From the NCBI RefSeq assembly GCF_030816195.1, contig NZ_JAUSXS010000001.1:3867501-3931500 (forward strand): a stretch of 64,000 bases of DNA, in the 5' to 3' direction. Numbering within the stretch: position 1 is the stretch's first letter; every line of letters starts with the position of its first letter. Positions 10,071 through 18,464 of this stretch are shown in pieces. Position numbers and translations under genes: made by a program. This stretch comes from Pseudomonas sp. W4I3 (GTDB lineage Bacteria; Pseudomonadota; Gammaproteobacteria; Pseudomonadales; Pseudomonadaceae). The notes under the pieces were generated by a model. That model was not told the origin of the DNA and searched no databases. It was given only the letters and a program-made list of their open reading frames with translations.

Positions 10071-10678
10071 CAGCCTTGCCTCACCAGGCCGCAGAACACC
10101 CCTTCAATGGCCAGGTCCTGATCGGCCCCGACCACGATAGGTTGATACGCCGGGTTGCGCGGCAGCAGGCGCACCTTGTCGCCATTGCGCTCGAAACGCT
10201 TGATGGTGACCTCACCGTCCAGGCGCGCCACCACAATCTGCCCGTTCAAGGCCTCGGCACTGCGCCGCACGCCTACCAGGTCGCCATCGAGAATACCGTC
10301 TTCGATCATTGAGTCGCCCTGCACGCGCAGCAGGTAGTCCGGTGTCTTGGCGAACGTGGCGGGGTCCAGTTGCAGACGATTGTGCACTTCGGCATCTGCG
10401 CCGATGGGCAGGCCCGCGGCCACCCGGCCGAGCACCGGGATGTCCAGCCATTCCGGGCGTGGCGGTTGGTTGAGCAGGCGAATGCCACGTGCCTGGTTGG
10501 GGTTGACCTCGATAAAGCCGGCTTCGGTCAGGGCCACCACATGCTTGCGGGCGACGCTGCGCGAGGCAAAGCCGAACGCCTCGGCGATCTCGGCGAGGCT
10601 CGGGGGCTGGCCTTGCTGCGCGATGCGGTCGCGGATGAAGGTCAGGATGGCGGTGCGGCGGGGGGTCAGGGTCGTCAT
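10070..10678 (-). CDS. lexA2: LexA2 SOS repressor
   Basis: About 202 residues. The N-terminal winged helix (TPRRTAILTFIRDRI, then SLAEIAEAFGFASRSVARKH) binds DNA. The self-cleavage domain shows the Ala-Gly site (GRVAAGLPIG), the catalytic Ser in GDSMIEDGI and the catalytic Lys in EVTIKRFE. I place the start at ATG 10678 (MTTLTPRR), directly downstream of the operator; an ATG three codons earlier lies inside the operator itself. It heads the imuA-imuB-dnaE2 operon and should repress it and itself until RecA-stimulated cleavage. A second, E. coli-like LexA is expected elsewhere in the genome. Confidence 0.93.
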   Translation of the reverse strand: MTTLTPRRTAILTFIRDRIAQQGQPPSLAEIAEAFGFASRSVARKHVVALTEAGFIEVNPNQARGIRLLNQPPRPEWLDIPVLGRVAAGLPIGADAEVHNRLQLDPATFAKTPDYLLRVQGDSMIEDGILDGDLVGVRRSAEALNGQIVVARLDGEVTIKRFERNGDKVRLLPRNPAYQPIVVGADQDLAIEGVFCGLVRQG

Positions 10679-10681
10679 GGA

Positions 10682-10693
10682 GTACATTTGTAC
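10682..10693 (-). promoter_or_regulatory. LexA2-type operator, GTAC-N4-GTAC
   Basis: The 12-bp palindrome GTACATTTGTAC lies immediately upstream of the lexA2 start. It fits the GTAC-N4-GTGC type of site described for LexA2 of Pseudomonas and relatives, and would give autorepression of the mutasome operon. Confidence 0.75.
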
Positions 10694-10715
10694 TCTTGTC
10701 GGAAATTTCTGACAA
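10687..10715 (-). promoter_or_regulatory. Candidate lexA2 promoter
   Basis: On the minus strand a TTGTCA box (10710-10715) and a TACAAA box (10687-10692) are separated by 17 bp. The -10 box lies inside the operator. Transcription would begin at about 10680, close to the ATG at 10678, so the mRNA may be nearly leaderless; no Shine-Dalgarno sequence is visible. Confidence 0.5.
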
Positions 10716-10783
10716 TAGCCGTCAGTCGGCGATTACCCACCTGCTACGCCCCTCCCACCTTTTGATCTTCAGGCTCGATTGAG

Positions 10784-11371
10784 CTACCAGCGTTCTTTCA
10801 ACATGCGCAGTTCCAAATGCTGCAACAGCATGATGGTCTTGCCATCCACGATTTCCCCGCTGGCCACCATCTCCAGCGCCTGCTCGAACCCCAGCTCCAG
10901 CACTTCGATGTCCTCACCCTCCTCTTCCAAGCCACCGCCCGTGCCAACCCGGTCACCCGGTTGGTACTCACCGGTAAAGAAGTGAATCCGCTCGGTCACC
11001 GACCCCGGGCTCATGAACGCCGCATAGATTTTCTCCACATGCCCGACGCGGTAGCCGGTTTCTTCCTCGGCCTCCAGGCGGATGCGCTCTTCGGGGCTGG
11101 CGTTGTCGAGCAAGCCGGCCGCCGCTTCGATCAGGTAACCGGTGTAATCGTTGACGAACGTGGGCATGCGGAACTGGCGGATCAGCAGCACCGTGCGCTG
11201 GGCGCGGTTGTACAGCAGGATGGTCGCACCGTTGCCGCGGTCGTACACCTCGCGGGTCTGGGCTTGCCAGCTGCCGTCGCGGCGGCGCAGGTCGAAGCTG
11301 TATTTTTTCAAGAGGTACCAGTTGTCCGAAAGGGTTTCTTCGGCAGTGATGCGCACGGGGCTGTTGTCCAT
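10784..11371 (-). CDS. Nudix hydrolase, NudK/GDP-mannose pyrophosphatase type
   Basis: 195 residues starting at ATG 11371, with AAAGG upstream. The Nudix region reads [20 protein letters not shown] and then GY. It keeps the metal-binding EEETG core but is one residue shorter in the loop than the textbook 23-residue box. Flanking blocks ([20 protein letters not shown] and the EDIEVLEL region) are as in NudK-like enzymes, which hydrolyse GDP-mannose and related nucleotide sugars. It stands alone, downstream of and unlinked to the SOS operon. The substrate is inferred from the family only. Confidence 0.8.
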   Translation of the reverse strand: MDNSPVRITAEETLSDNWYLLKKYSFDLRRRDGSWQAQTREVYDRGNGATILLYNRAQRTVLLIRQFRMPTFVNDYTGYLIEAAAGLLDNASPEERIRLEAEEETGYRVGHVEKIYAAFMSPGSVTERIHFFTGEYQPGDRVGTGGGLEEEGEDIEVLELGFEQALEMVASGEIVDGKTIMLLQHLELRMLKERW

Positions 11372-11551
11372 GGTCGGGCCTTTGCTCAAAGAAGCGGAGC
11401 ATCGCGTGCAGGTCATGCAGCGTCAAGCCGATGACTCGCCTGGAGCGCTGCAACACTTTGCAAGCAATCCTGCATCACGGCTGTCGTATTAATTCCTTCC
11501 CTCCCGGGCCATCTGGTAAAACCCGTGCTTCGCTTTTGTAATGGAACCTTC

Positions 11552-12478
11552 ATGTCCTCTCGTTCTATGCCCCGCCGGGGCCTGCGCTGGCTGACGCTGC
11601 TGTGCATGGCCGTATTGATCGTCGGCCTGCCGGTGGGCTGCGCCGTGTTGCAACACAAAGAGCGCGAACTGGTGTTTCGCATCGAGCCGGGCACCGCAGG
11701 CTGGTACACCGGGCTGCCCAGCGCCGTGCAGGAGTTCGATATCAAGCCCGCCGCCTTCAAGGCTGGCCAGAATATCCATGGCTGGTGGTACCCGGCCGCT
11801 CAAAAGGACGCACCCGCCATCCTCTACCTGCACGGCGTGCGCTGGAACCTCACCGGCCAGCTGTTTCGCATCGAACAACTGCACGCCATGGGCTTTTCGG
11901 TACTGGCCATCGACTATCGCGGCTTTGGCAAAAGCCAGGGCGACCTGCCTTCGGAAACCACAGTGTATGAAGACGCCCGCATCGCCTGGGAGCGCTTCCA
12001 GACCTTGCAACCAGACCCCGGCAAGCGCCTGATCTACGGCCACTCCCTGGGTGGCGCGGTGGCCATCGACCTTGCCGCGCAGTTGAGCAAGCAGGTACCG
12101 CTGCCGGTGCGCGGATTGGTGATCGAGTCCACGTTCACCTCCCTGGGCGATGTCGCCACGGCGGTTGCCAATACCTCCTGGCCGGTGCGCTGGTTGCTCT
12201 CGCAAAAATTCGATTCCATCGACAAGATGGCTGATATCCATATGCCCTTGCTGGTGGTGCATGGCCTCGATGACCGCTACGTGCCACCGCGTTTCAGCCA
12301 GCAATTATTTGAAGCCGCCCGCGAACCCAAGCGGCTGCTGATGGTGCCGGGTGCCAGCCATAACAACAGCATGAGCCTGGCAGGGCGAAATTATGGCCAG
12401 GCACTGAACAAGCTGATGCAAACGACGATGCCAACTCCCGTGGTCACGCACTCCAAAGGCCGTGTGGGCGACTCATAA
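11552..12478 (+). CDS. Alpha/beta hydrolase, probable lipoprotein
   Basis: 308 residues from ATG 11552. The basic N-terminus (MSSRSMPRRGLRW) is followed by a hydrophobic segment ending in LPVGC, a plausible lipobox. The hydrolase fold shows the nucleophile elbow GHSLGG, a candidate acid in HGLDDRYVP and the His in GASHNN. This resembles YfhR/BEM46-type serine hydrolases of unknown substrate. It sits alone between convergent and divergent neighbours. A membrane-anchored periplasmic location is inferred from the lipobox. Confidence 0.8.
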   Translation: MSSRSMPRRGLRWLTLLCMAVLIVGLPVGCAVLQHKERELVFRIEPGTAGWYTGLPSAVQEFDIKPAAFKAGQNIHGWWYPAAQKDAPAILYLHGVRWNLTGQLFRIEQLHAMGFSVLAIDYRGFGKSQGDLPSETTVYEDARIAWERFQTLQPDPGKRLIYGHSLGGAVAIDLAAQLSKQVPLPVRGLVIESTFTSLGDVATAVANTSWPVRWLLSQKFDSIDKMADIHMPLLVVHGLDDRYVPPRFSQQLFEAAREPKRLLMVPGASHNNSMSLAGRNYGQALNKLMQTTMPTPVVTHSKGRVGDS

Positions 12479-12622
12479 ATGCGCTTTTCGGCACTGGGTT
12501 CGCTCAGGCCTGTCAAGCGCAAACCCTGCCCATATTGGCCCCCGCTGAAAGTTGATCAAAAATTGACCGCAGGTTAAATCGCCAACGCTGCCGGGGCCTT
12601 GCAAAGTTATCCACAGAGATAC

Positions 12623-12637
12623 CCACGGTTTTCGTGG
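12623..12637. terminator. Small hairpin followed by T-rich sequence
   Basis: CCACG pairs with CGTGG across a GTTTT loop, followed within a few bases by CTTTTTACTTTTT, in the gap between two convergent genes. It is a weak candidate terminator for the hydrolase gene. Confidence 0.35.
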
Positions 12638-12655
12638 ACAACTCTTTTTACTTTT

Positions 12656-13831
12656 TCAGGTTTTATTTGCCCATTCAACGCCGTCAGGAAACGTGCCAGG
12701 TAGCAGGATCTCGCGGTTCACATCGCGTATATCGTTATAGCCACACAGCGCCATCGACACGTCCAATTCACGGGCGATGATTTCCAGCGCTCGGGTCACA
12801 CCCGCCTCGCCCATTGCGCCCAAGCCATACAGATGCGGGCGCCCGATCATCGTGCCCTTGGCGCCCAGTGCCATGGCCTTGAGTACGTCCTGGCCGGAGC
12901 GAATACCGCCATCGAGCCACACTTCAATCCGGTTGCCCACCGCCTCGACAATCGCCGGTAACTGGCTGATGCTCGACGGCGCGCCATCCAGTTGGCGGCC
13001 ACCGTGGTTGCTCACCACCAATGCATCGGCGCCGGCATTGGCCGCCAGGCGTGCGTCCTCCACATCGAGGATGCCCTTGATAATCAGCTTGCCGCCCCAG
13101 CACTTTTTGATCCATTCAACATCGTCCCAGCTCAGGCGTGGGTCGAACTGCTGGGCGGTCCAGGCCGACAGCGAACTCATGTCGGCCACCCCCGTCACAT
13201 GCCCGACGATGTTGCCGAAGCCACGGCGCTGGGTGCCCAGCATGCCCATCACCCAGCGCGGCTTGGTCATCATGTTGAGGATATTGGGCAGGGTCAGTTT
13301 GGGCGGCGCGGACAGGCCGTTGATCAAGTCCTTGTGCCGCTGGCCGAGTATCTGCAGGTCCAGCGTCAGCACCAGCGCGTCAACGCCTGCCGCCTTGGCG
13401 CGCTCGATCAACCGCTCGATAAAGCCACGGTCGCGCATCACATACAGCTGGAACCAGAACGGCTGGCCGACGTGCTCGGCGATGTCTTCCAGCGAACAGA
13501 TGCTCATGGTCGACAAGGTATAGCGCAGGCCAAACGCCGCGGCGGCGCGCGCGGTGAGGATCTCGCCATCGGCGTGCTGCATGCCCGCCAGGCCGGTGGG
13601 CGCCAGGGCCACCGGCATGGCCATGTCCTGGCCAATCATACTGGCGCGAATCGAACGCTCATCGATATTGCGCGCCACGCGCTGACGGAACTTGATCCGG
13701 GCAAAGTCGCTTTCATTGGCCCGGTAGGTGCTCTCAGTCCAGGAGCCGGAATCGGCGTAGTCGTAGAACATCCGGGGCACACGTTTTTGCGCAAGCTTGC
13801 GTAAGTCTTCGATGGTTGTGATCAACGACAT
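12656..13831 (-). CDS. lldD: FMN-dependent alpha-hydroxy-acid dehydrogenase, L-lactate dehydrogenase type
   Basis: 391 residues, the length of the family. Key blocks are visible: the N-terminal MFYDYADSGSW, the FMN-binding APTGLAGMQHADGE, the catalytic SNHGGRQLDGAPS with the active-site His, and the DGGIRSGQDVLKAMALGA phosphate-binding segment. A good Shine-Dalgarno (GGAGAGG) precedes the ATG. Members oxidise L-lactate or related 2-hydroxy acids and pass electrons to the respiratory chain. The gene is not with lctP or lldR. It diverges from a DeoR-type regulator, so the substrate could be another 2-hydroxy acid. Confidence 0.85.
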   Translation of the reverse strand: MSLITTIEDLRKLAQKRVPRMFYDYADSGSWTESTYRANESDFARIKFRQRVARNIDERSIRASMIGQDMAMPVALAPTGLAGMQHADGEILTARAAAAFGLRYTLSTMSICSLEDIAEHVGQPFWFQLYVMRDRGFIERLIERAKAAGVDALVLTLDLQILGQRHKDLINGLSAPPKLTLPNILNMMTKPRWVMGMLGTQRRGFGNIVGHVTGVADMSSLSAWTAQQFDPRLSWDDVEWIKKCWGGKLIIKGILDVEDARLAANAGADALVVSNHGGRQLDGAPSSISQLPAIVEAVGNRIEVWLDGGIRSGQDVLKAMALGAKGTMIGRPHLYGLGAMGEAGVTRALEIIARELDVSMALCGYNDIRDVNREILLPGTFPDGVEWANKT

Positions 13832-13951
13832 CGGGTCACCTCTCCCTGAACTGAACCCAGAGAGTAACCGGCGATGGCTCGGGCAACCAGTCGTTGCGTT
13901 TAGACAGGCAGGCGCTTAATCTTGCACAAACCCGCAATAAAGCGCACAAAC

Positions 13952-14737
13952 ATGCAAAACACCCATCACGCCATCGACCTGCCGTCCCTGCGCAAACAAA
14001 AGATTCTGTTGTTGCTGGAGCGCGACGGCAAAGTCACGGCATCCGAGCTGGTCGAGCATTTCGCCGTGTCCCAGGACACCATCCGCCGCGACCTCGGCGA
14101 ACTCGCCGCCGCTGGCCTGTTGCAGCGCGTACACGGCGGTGCCCTGCCCCGGCCCAAGGACACCGGCAAGGATTTTTTCACCCGTGTCGGCGAGACCGAT
14201 GACGTCAAGCGGCGCCTGGCACAGTTGGCCGCGCAACAGGTTGAAGACGGCCAGATCGTACTGTTCGACTCCGGCTCCACCACCCTGCAGATCGCCCGAT
14301 CATTGCCCCACTCCATCCACCTGACCGTGGTCAGCCCATCGCCGATGATTGCCATTGCGCTGGCGGACCACCCCCACGTGACCGTGATCCTGGCCGGTGG
14401 CCAACTCAACCCCATCACCCTCTCCACCGGCGGCCATGAAGCGCTGCGCCTGATCCAGAGCATCAAGGCTGACTTGCTGTTCACCGGCGTGTGCGCACTG
14501 CATCCGCAAGTGGGCATCACGTCACTGCATTTTGCTGAAGTGGCCGTCAAGCAAGCCTTGCTCGACAGCGCCTCCCAGGTGGTGGCGGTGACCACCTCGG
14601 ACAAGCTCGGTGCGGTGGAGCCCTTCGTGGTGGCGCCGTGCAACCGTATCCATACGCTGATTACCGAGTGGGATGCCCCCGGTGTCGAGGCTTACGAGCA
14701 ATCAGGCCTGCACGTGCTGCGGATGGGAGCCGAGTAG
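13952..14737 (+). CDS. DeoR/GlpR-family transcriptional regulator
   Basis: 261 residues from ATG 13952; the frame is open from a TTG ten codons earlier. The N-terminal helix-turn-helix (RKQKILLLLERDGKVTASEL, then SQDTIRRDLGELAAAGLLQR) and VHGGALP are typical. The C-terminal sensor domain is sugar-isomerase-like (LFDSGSTTLQIA, VTTSDKLG). DeoR proteins usually respond to phosphorylated sugars. It diverges from the lactate-dehydrogenase-like gene across ~120 bp and may control it, which is inference. Its 3' end overlaps the convergent DUF72 gene by 36 bp. Confidence 0.87.
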   Translation: MQNTHHAIDLPSLRKQKILLLLERDGKVTASELVEHFAVSQDTIRRDLGELAAAGLLQRVHGGALPRPKDTGKDFFTRVGETDDVKRRLAQLAAQQVEDGQIVLFDSGSTTLQIARSLPHSIHLTVVSPSPMIAIALADHPHVTVILAGGQLNPITLSTGGHEALRLIQSIKADLLFTGVCALHPQVGITSLHFAEVAVKQALLDSASQVVAVTTSDKLGAVEPFVVAPCNRIHTLITEWDAPGVEAYEQSGLHVLRMGAE

Positions 14738-15430
14738 GTCAAGGGCATCGGCCACCGCGTGGCCGCTGGCGGTGTTATCGAAAATGCACCAGGTGGGAAT
14801 ACCCGCTTCAATCGACTGCTGCAGCAACCGCGCATAAACCTGCACCCGCTCGTGCCCATAGGCGCTGTGATAAATCCGCGGCGAGCCATGCAGGCGCCAA
14901 TAGCGCACGCCTTGCCAGGCCTCGCCTGCATCGATCACCGCAGGGTCGGCAGTGACCCAGCCAATCTCAAAGGCCTGCAACAAGGCCCCCGCCGCGAGCC
15001 AACTGGCATGGCGCGGTTCCAGCACCACGGCGCCGGCAAACCGTTGGCGCAGCGCCTCGAAAAAAGCCCGGGCAATCGACGGTTCAAAACTCAAGGAAGG
15101 CGGCAGCTGCACCAACAGGCAGCCCAGCTTCTCGTCCAGTTGCAGGCACTGGGCGAGAAACCCATCCAAGGCGGTGCCACATTGCTGCAAGCGCAGTTCA
15201 TGGGTGAGCCGCTTAGGTACCTTGACGGAGAAACGAAACCCCGCGGGCACCGACTCACGCCAACGCTCATAGGTTTTGGGCAAGTGAGGTCGATAAAAAG
15301 AACTGTTGATTTCCACCGCGTTGAAACGCGAGGCATAGCGCTGTAGATGCGTGCCTTGATCAGCGAACGCCGGCCACTGTTCGCGGGGCAGACTCCAGCC
15401 GGCGCAGCCCACATACAAAGGTGCGGTCAA
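14702..15430 (-). CDS. DUF72 (YecE-like) protein
   Basis: 242 residues. The family signature is seen at the N-terminus (VGCAGWSLP, FNAVEINSSFYR) and in the middle (FSVKVPKRLTHE, LGCLLVQLPPSL). The start is a TTG overlapping the preceding stop (TTGA), which implies coupling to the upstream helix-hairpin-helix gene. DUF72 proteins have a TIM-barrel fold and no established reaction. Confidence 0.82.
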   Translation of the reverse strand: MTAPLYVGCAGWSLPREQWPAFADQGTHLQRYASRFNAVEINSSFYRPHLPKTYERWRESVPAGFRFSVKVPKRLTHELRLQQCGTALDGFLAQCLQLDEKLGCLLVQLPPSLSFEPSIARAFFEALRQRFAGAVVLEPRHASWLAAGALLQAFEIGWVTADPAVIDAGEAWQGVRYWRLHGSPRIYHSAYGHERVQVYARLLQQSIEAGIPTWCIFDNTASGHAVADALDLLGSHPQHVQA

Positions 15431-15864
15431 AACAATACCGTGGCGGCATCGCGCATGAAAATCTCGATGGTCTTGGGGCCGACACCGTCGAACTCAGCCA
15501 GGCGTTTTTCGAACGCCTGGCGGTTATCGCTGGCCTGCACCATCCGCGTGATGCTGCCGCTGTAATCGGCGTTGAGCTTGGCGCTCAGGTCCAACAGGCG
15601 CTGCGCGGTGGTTTCGTCGTAACGCACGTAATGCGCACGCCCCAACATCGCCACCAGCTCTCGCGACGTGCAGTGCTGCAGCTTGCGCGCGGTGTCGCGG
15701 CCCTGCTCTTCAACGATCACCTTGTAGGCTTGGGCGGCAATGGGCGCCTGAATGCGCTTGCCCATCAGAAAACTGGCGATAAACCACTTGAAGAGGCTGC
15801 TGTCGTCGTCAGGCTTGAGCTCGATACCCAATTGCGCCGCGCTGATGGAACGGGCCATGCTCAC
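15427..15864 (-). CDS. Helix-hairpin-helix protein of unknown function
   Basis: 145 residues from a GTG that overlaps the preceding stop (GTGA); an ATG two codons further in is the alternative. The C-terminus shows an FDGVGPKTIEIFMRD hairpin like those of HhH DNA glycosylases, but the catalytic Lys/Asp and Fe-S cysteines of Nth/MutY are not seen. The N-terminal part is helical (SLFKWFIASFLMGKRI). A DNA-binding role is possible. It sits in a tight three-gene chain with the 69-residue protein and DUF72. Confidence 0.7.
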   Translation of the reverse strand: MSMARSISAAQLGIELKPDDDSSLFKWFIASFLMGKRIQAPIAAQAYKVIVEEQGRDTARKLQHCTSRELVAMLGRAHYVRYDETTAQRLLDLSAKLNADYSGSITRMVQASDNRQAFEKRLAEFDGVGPKTIEIFMRDAATVLF

Positions 15865-16070
15865 TGCCCCTTGCTGAGCTTCTCGTTGATGGCATCGGTC
15901 TGGCGTTCGATGTCCTTGATCGAGGTGGGCGTCACGACTTTGTCGATGGTTTCGGTCCTGGGGTTCGGACGCTCCAAAGTCTGCCCTTTGGCGCCGTCGG
16001 CATTGCCCTTTTGCGTGTCTTCAGAGCTGATGGGCGCGGGGGTTTTATCGTCGGGCGTGTGATCGGTCAC
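15861..16070 (-). CDS. Small hydrophilic protein of unknown function
   Basis: 69 residues from GTG 16070, with AGGAG about 10 bp upstream. The sequence is polar and proline/threonine-rich (TDHTPDDKTPAPISSEDTQK) with no domain I recognise, and is likely partly disordered. The strong Shine-Dalgarno and the 4-bp overlap with the next gene argue that it is translated. Confidence 0.6.
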   Translation of the reverse strand: MTDHTPDDKTPAPISSEDTQKGNADGAKGQTLERPNPRTETIDKVVTPTSIKDIERQTDAINEKLSKGQ

Positions 16071-16268
16071 AGTGCAATCTCCTGGTCAATAACAGGCCAC
16101 CGAGAGCGGCGGCCCTATGCAGCAGAACCGCGGGGATTTGTATTAGTTCAAGGAAATTGCCGCGTATGGCCACTGGGTCAATTCGCGCAAAAAAAATTTA
16201 AACCTTTTGTGCCAGTCTTGGTTCAACAGTCAGGTAACGGCATCACGCCATTTCCAAGGAGAGACACC

Positions 16269-16772
16269 ATGACGACTCGACTGATGAAACAAATGGGCCT
16301 GACATTCGCACTGGTTGCAGGCTCGATTTCCGCCGCAATGGCCGCAACGTCCAACGACTTTGTCGAAAATGCAGCCCAAGGCGGTATCACCGAAGTGGAA
16401 GCCGGCAAGCTGGCCCTGGAAAAAAGCGGTTCGGCGGACGTGAAAAACTTCGCCCAACATATGATTACCGACCATACCAAGGTCAATCAGGAACTGACGG
16501 CACTGGCGAAAAAGCTGGATATCGAAGTGCCGGATGACGCCGCTCTGATGGACAAGGCGAAGAAAGCCATCCTGGAAATGCGCGATGAATCCTTCGACAA
16601 GGCGTATGCCAACAACCAGGTCAACGCTCACGAAACCACGGTCAAACTGTTCAAGAAGGAAGCCGAGTCCTCGGATAACGCCGAGCTGAAAGCCTTCGCC
16701 ACCAAGACCCTGCCGGCCCTTGAAGCACACCTGCAAGAGGCCAAGGAACTGCAAGCCAAATACGCCAAGTAA
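16269..16772 (+). CDS. DUF4142 periplasmic protein
   Basis: 167 residues with a strong AAGGAG before ATG 16269. A signal peptide ends at SAAMA, followed by NDFVENAAQGGITEVEAGKL and a helical bundle with repeated His/Asp/Glu (HMITDHTKVNQEL, AHETTVKLFKKEAE). This is the DUF4142 pattern, a ferritin-like helical fold found in exported stress-related proteins. It is followed 30 bp later by a PfpI-family gene on the same strand, and both probably belong to a general stress set. Confidence 0.85.
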   Translation: MTTRLMKQMGLTFALVAGSISAAMAATSNDFVENAAQGGITEVEAGKLALEKSGSADVKNFAQHMITDHTKVNQELTALAKKLDIEVPDDAALMDKAKKAILEMRDESFDKAYANNQVNAHETTVKLFKKEAESSDNAELKAFATKTLPALEAHLQEAKELQAKYAK

Positions 16773-16802
16773 TCCACCCATGACCCCAGGAGGCACTCGA
16801 CC

Positions 16803-17363
16803 ATGAGTTCGCAACTCAGCGGCAAGCACATCCTCGTCATCACTTCCAACACCGGCATCGAGCGCGATGAACTGCTCAAACCGCTGCAAGCCCTGCGCGG
16901 CTACGGCGCGACAGTGACCCACGCGTCCAGCAAAGGCGGGATCACCCAGACCTTTGTCGGCGATACCGAAAAGGACCAGACGGTGGAGTCCGACGTGCAA
17001 GCGTCGGACGTGGTCAGCGGCAACTTCGATGCGCTGGTCATTCCCGGCGGTACGGTGAATGCCGACACCCTGCGCCAGGATCCTGCCGCGCTGCGCTTGA
17101 TCAATGAGTTTGCACAGGCCGGCAAAACCATTGCTGCAATCTGCCATGGCCCGTGGACGCTGATCGATGCCGGCGTGGTCAAAGGCAAGACCCTGACCGC
17201 GTATAAAAGCGTACGTATCGATCTTGAAAACGCCGGTGCTGCCAGCGTGGTCGATGCCCAAGTGCAGGAATGCACGGCCAACGGCTGGACCTTGATCACC
17301 TCGCGCACGCCGGACGATTTGCCGGCGTTCAACGAGGCGATTGCCAAGGCTGTCGCTGGCTGA
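16803..17363 (+). CDS. DJ-1/PfpI family protein
   Basis: 186 residues. The DJ-1/PfpI fold is shown by the nucleophile elbow AAICHGPW (Cys) and by ALVIPGGT and KSVRIDLENAGA. AGGAGG precedes the ATG. Relatives such as YhbO/PfpI act as glyoxalase III, deglycase-like or stress chaperone proteins, and the exact activity is disputed. It probably shares a transcript with the DUF4142 gene and ends at a strong terminator. Confidence 0.87.
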   Translation: MSSQLSGKHILVITSNTGIERDELLKPLQALRGYGATVTHASSKGGITQTFVGDTEKDQTVESDVQASDVVSGNFDALVIPGGTVNADTLRQDPAALRLINEFAQAGKTIAAICHGPWTLIDAGVVKGKTLTAYKSVRIDLENAGAASVVDAQVQECTANGWTLITSRTPDDLPAFNEAIAKAVAG

Positions 17364-17377
17364 TCCGTACCCTGCAA

Positions 17378-17407
17378 AAAAACAGGCGCCCCATGGGGCG
17401 CCTGTTT
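17378..17407. terminator. Strong bidirectional rho-independent terminator
   Basis: A perfect 30-bp palindrome with arm AAAACAGGCGCCCCA has A-tract and T-tract ends. It lies between the pfpI-like gene and the convergent PLDc_N gene and can serve both. Confidence 0.9.
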
Positions 17408-17425
17408 TCTTATGGCGGGTTGTTT

Positions 17426-17632
17426 TCAGTTTTTGCGCTGTTGCGCCATCTCACGCTTGGGCCCGAACATCGCCCAGGCAATCAGCCCCAGCAGCGGTAC
17501 GAAGATCAGCACCACCAGCCACAACCCCTTGGATTCCCAGCCACCGGTGCTGCGCAATACGGTATTGATCGCCCACAATTCCAAGAGCAGCAAAATCACC
17601 GCCAATGCGATCCAGATATAGTTTATTTCCAT
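17426..17632 (-). CDS. PLDc_N domain small membrane protein
   Basis: 68 residues with two hydrophobic helices (IWIALAVILLLLELWAINTV and LWLVVLIFVPLLGLIAWAMF) and a basic tail. This is the phospholipase-D N-terminal transmembrane module found alone in many small membrane proteins. AGGAGGTGAAGC precedes the ATG. The function is unknown; it is an inner-membrane protein by prediction. Confidence 0.8.
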   Translation of the reverse strand: MEINYIWIALAVILLLLELWAINTVLRSTGGWESKGLWLVVLIFVPLLGLIAWAMFGPKREMAQQRKN

Positions 17633-17742
17633 GCTTCACCTCCTGAGGTCTAAGGGTTAGGTCAAGCAGAAGCGCCAAGGGTTCCATTGGATTTTTTCCA
17701 ACCGAGGCCTGTCGCTGAAGGTGCGGCATCGGCAGATCGGCG

Positions 17743-17913
17743 TTGTGCAATCCACTTAACGCCCAATCATGCAAGCTGCACGACAACGAAACGTCCTATC
17801 GAGTCTATACCGCTGATTTTAATGAGCTTTTAAAAGACGCCAAAACTGGTACGCCTGATGCATTTCATTACTCACGAGGCGTGCGTTTCGACATGCCCGA
17901 CGACTACCCGTGA
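17743..17913 (+). CDS. Possible small ORF upstream of the hemerythrin gene
   Basis: A frame open from about 17719 ends at TGA 17911-17913. It contains protein-like sequence such as SYRVYTADFNELLKDAKTG and GVRFDMPDDYP. The only candidate start is TTG 17743 (about 56 residues), without a visible Shine-Dalgarno. Third-position GC is lower than in neighbours. It ends 8 bp before the hemerythrin ATG, so it could be a leader gene or a decayed remnant. I do not recognise it. Confidence 0.35.
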   Translation: MCNPLNAQSCKLHDNETSYRVYTADFNELLKDAKTGTPDAFHYSRGVRFDMPDDYP

Positions 17914-17921
17914 GGTTCCAC

Positions 17922-18398
17922 ATGAATGCCATCGACCTTCTCAAAGCCGACCATGAACGCGTCAAGGCCCTGCTGACCCAATTGAGCGAATCCACCGAGC
18001 GCGGGGTAAAAAAACGCACCGAGTTGCTGGCCAAGCTGGAGATGGAAATCACCCTTCACACCAAGCTGGAAGAAGAAATTCTCTACCCTGCTTTCAAGAA
18101 AGCCGGCGGCAAGGAACAGGAGATCATGTACCACGAAGCCAAGGAGGAACACCGTACCGTCGATTCGCTGGTGCTGCCCGACCTGAAGCAGACCGACCCG
18201 TCATCCACCGAATTTTCCGGTCGCGTGAAAGTGGTTAAAGAGCTGCTGGAGCACCACATCGAGGAAGAGGAAAGCGAGATGTTTCCTCAAGCCAAGAAAC
18301 TGCTGGGCAAGGCGCTGCTGGATGATCTGGGGGCCGAGATGGAAGCGATGAAAGCGGCCTATAAAAAGTCGATGGCGAGCAAGCCATTGGCCGCGTGA
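17922..18398 (+). CDS. Hemerythrin HHE domain protein
   Basis: 158 residues from ATG 17922, with GTGAGG upstream. Iron-ligand positions of a hemerythrin four-helix bundle are visible: KADHERV, TLHTKLEEEILYP, HEAKEEHRTVD and LEHHIEEEESEMFP. Such cytoplasmic non-heme di-iron proteins bind oxygen or nitric oxide, or buffer iron. The C-terminus is a short Lys/Ala tail. Confidence 0.87.
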   Translation: MNAIDLLKADHERVKALLTQLSESTERGVKKRTELLAKLEMEITLHTKLEEEILYPAFKKAGGKEQEIMYHEAKEEHRTVDSLVLPDLKQTDPSSTEFSGRVKVVKELLEHHIEEEESEMFPQAKKLLGKALLDDLGAEMEAMKAAYKKSMASKPLAA

Positions 18399-18404
18399 TT
18401 CCCT

Positions 18405-18435
18405 CGCGACAGGCCTGCCATCAGGTCCTGTCGCG
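18405..18435. terminator. Hairpin downstream of hemerythrin gene
   Basis: CGCGACAGG pairs with CCTGTCGCG seven bases after the hemerythrin stop. There is no T-run, so it is a weak terminator or an mRNA end structure. Confidence 0.35.
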
Positions 18436-18464
18436 TTATCCATCACGAGGATCACCCAGACGGT

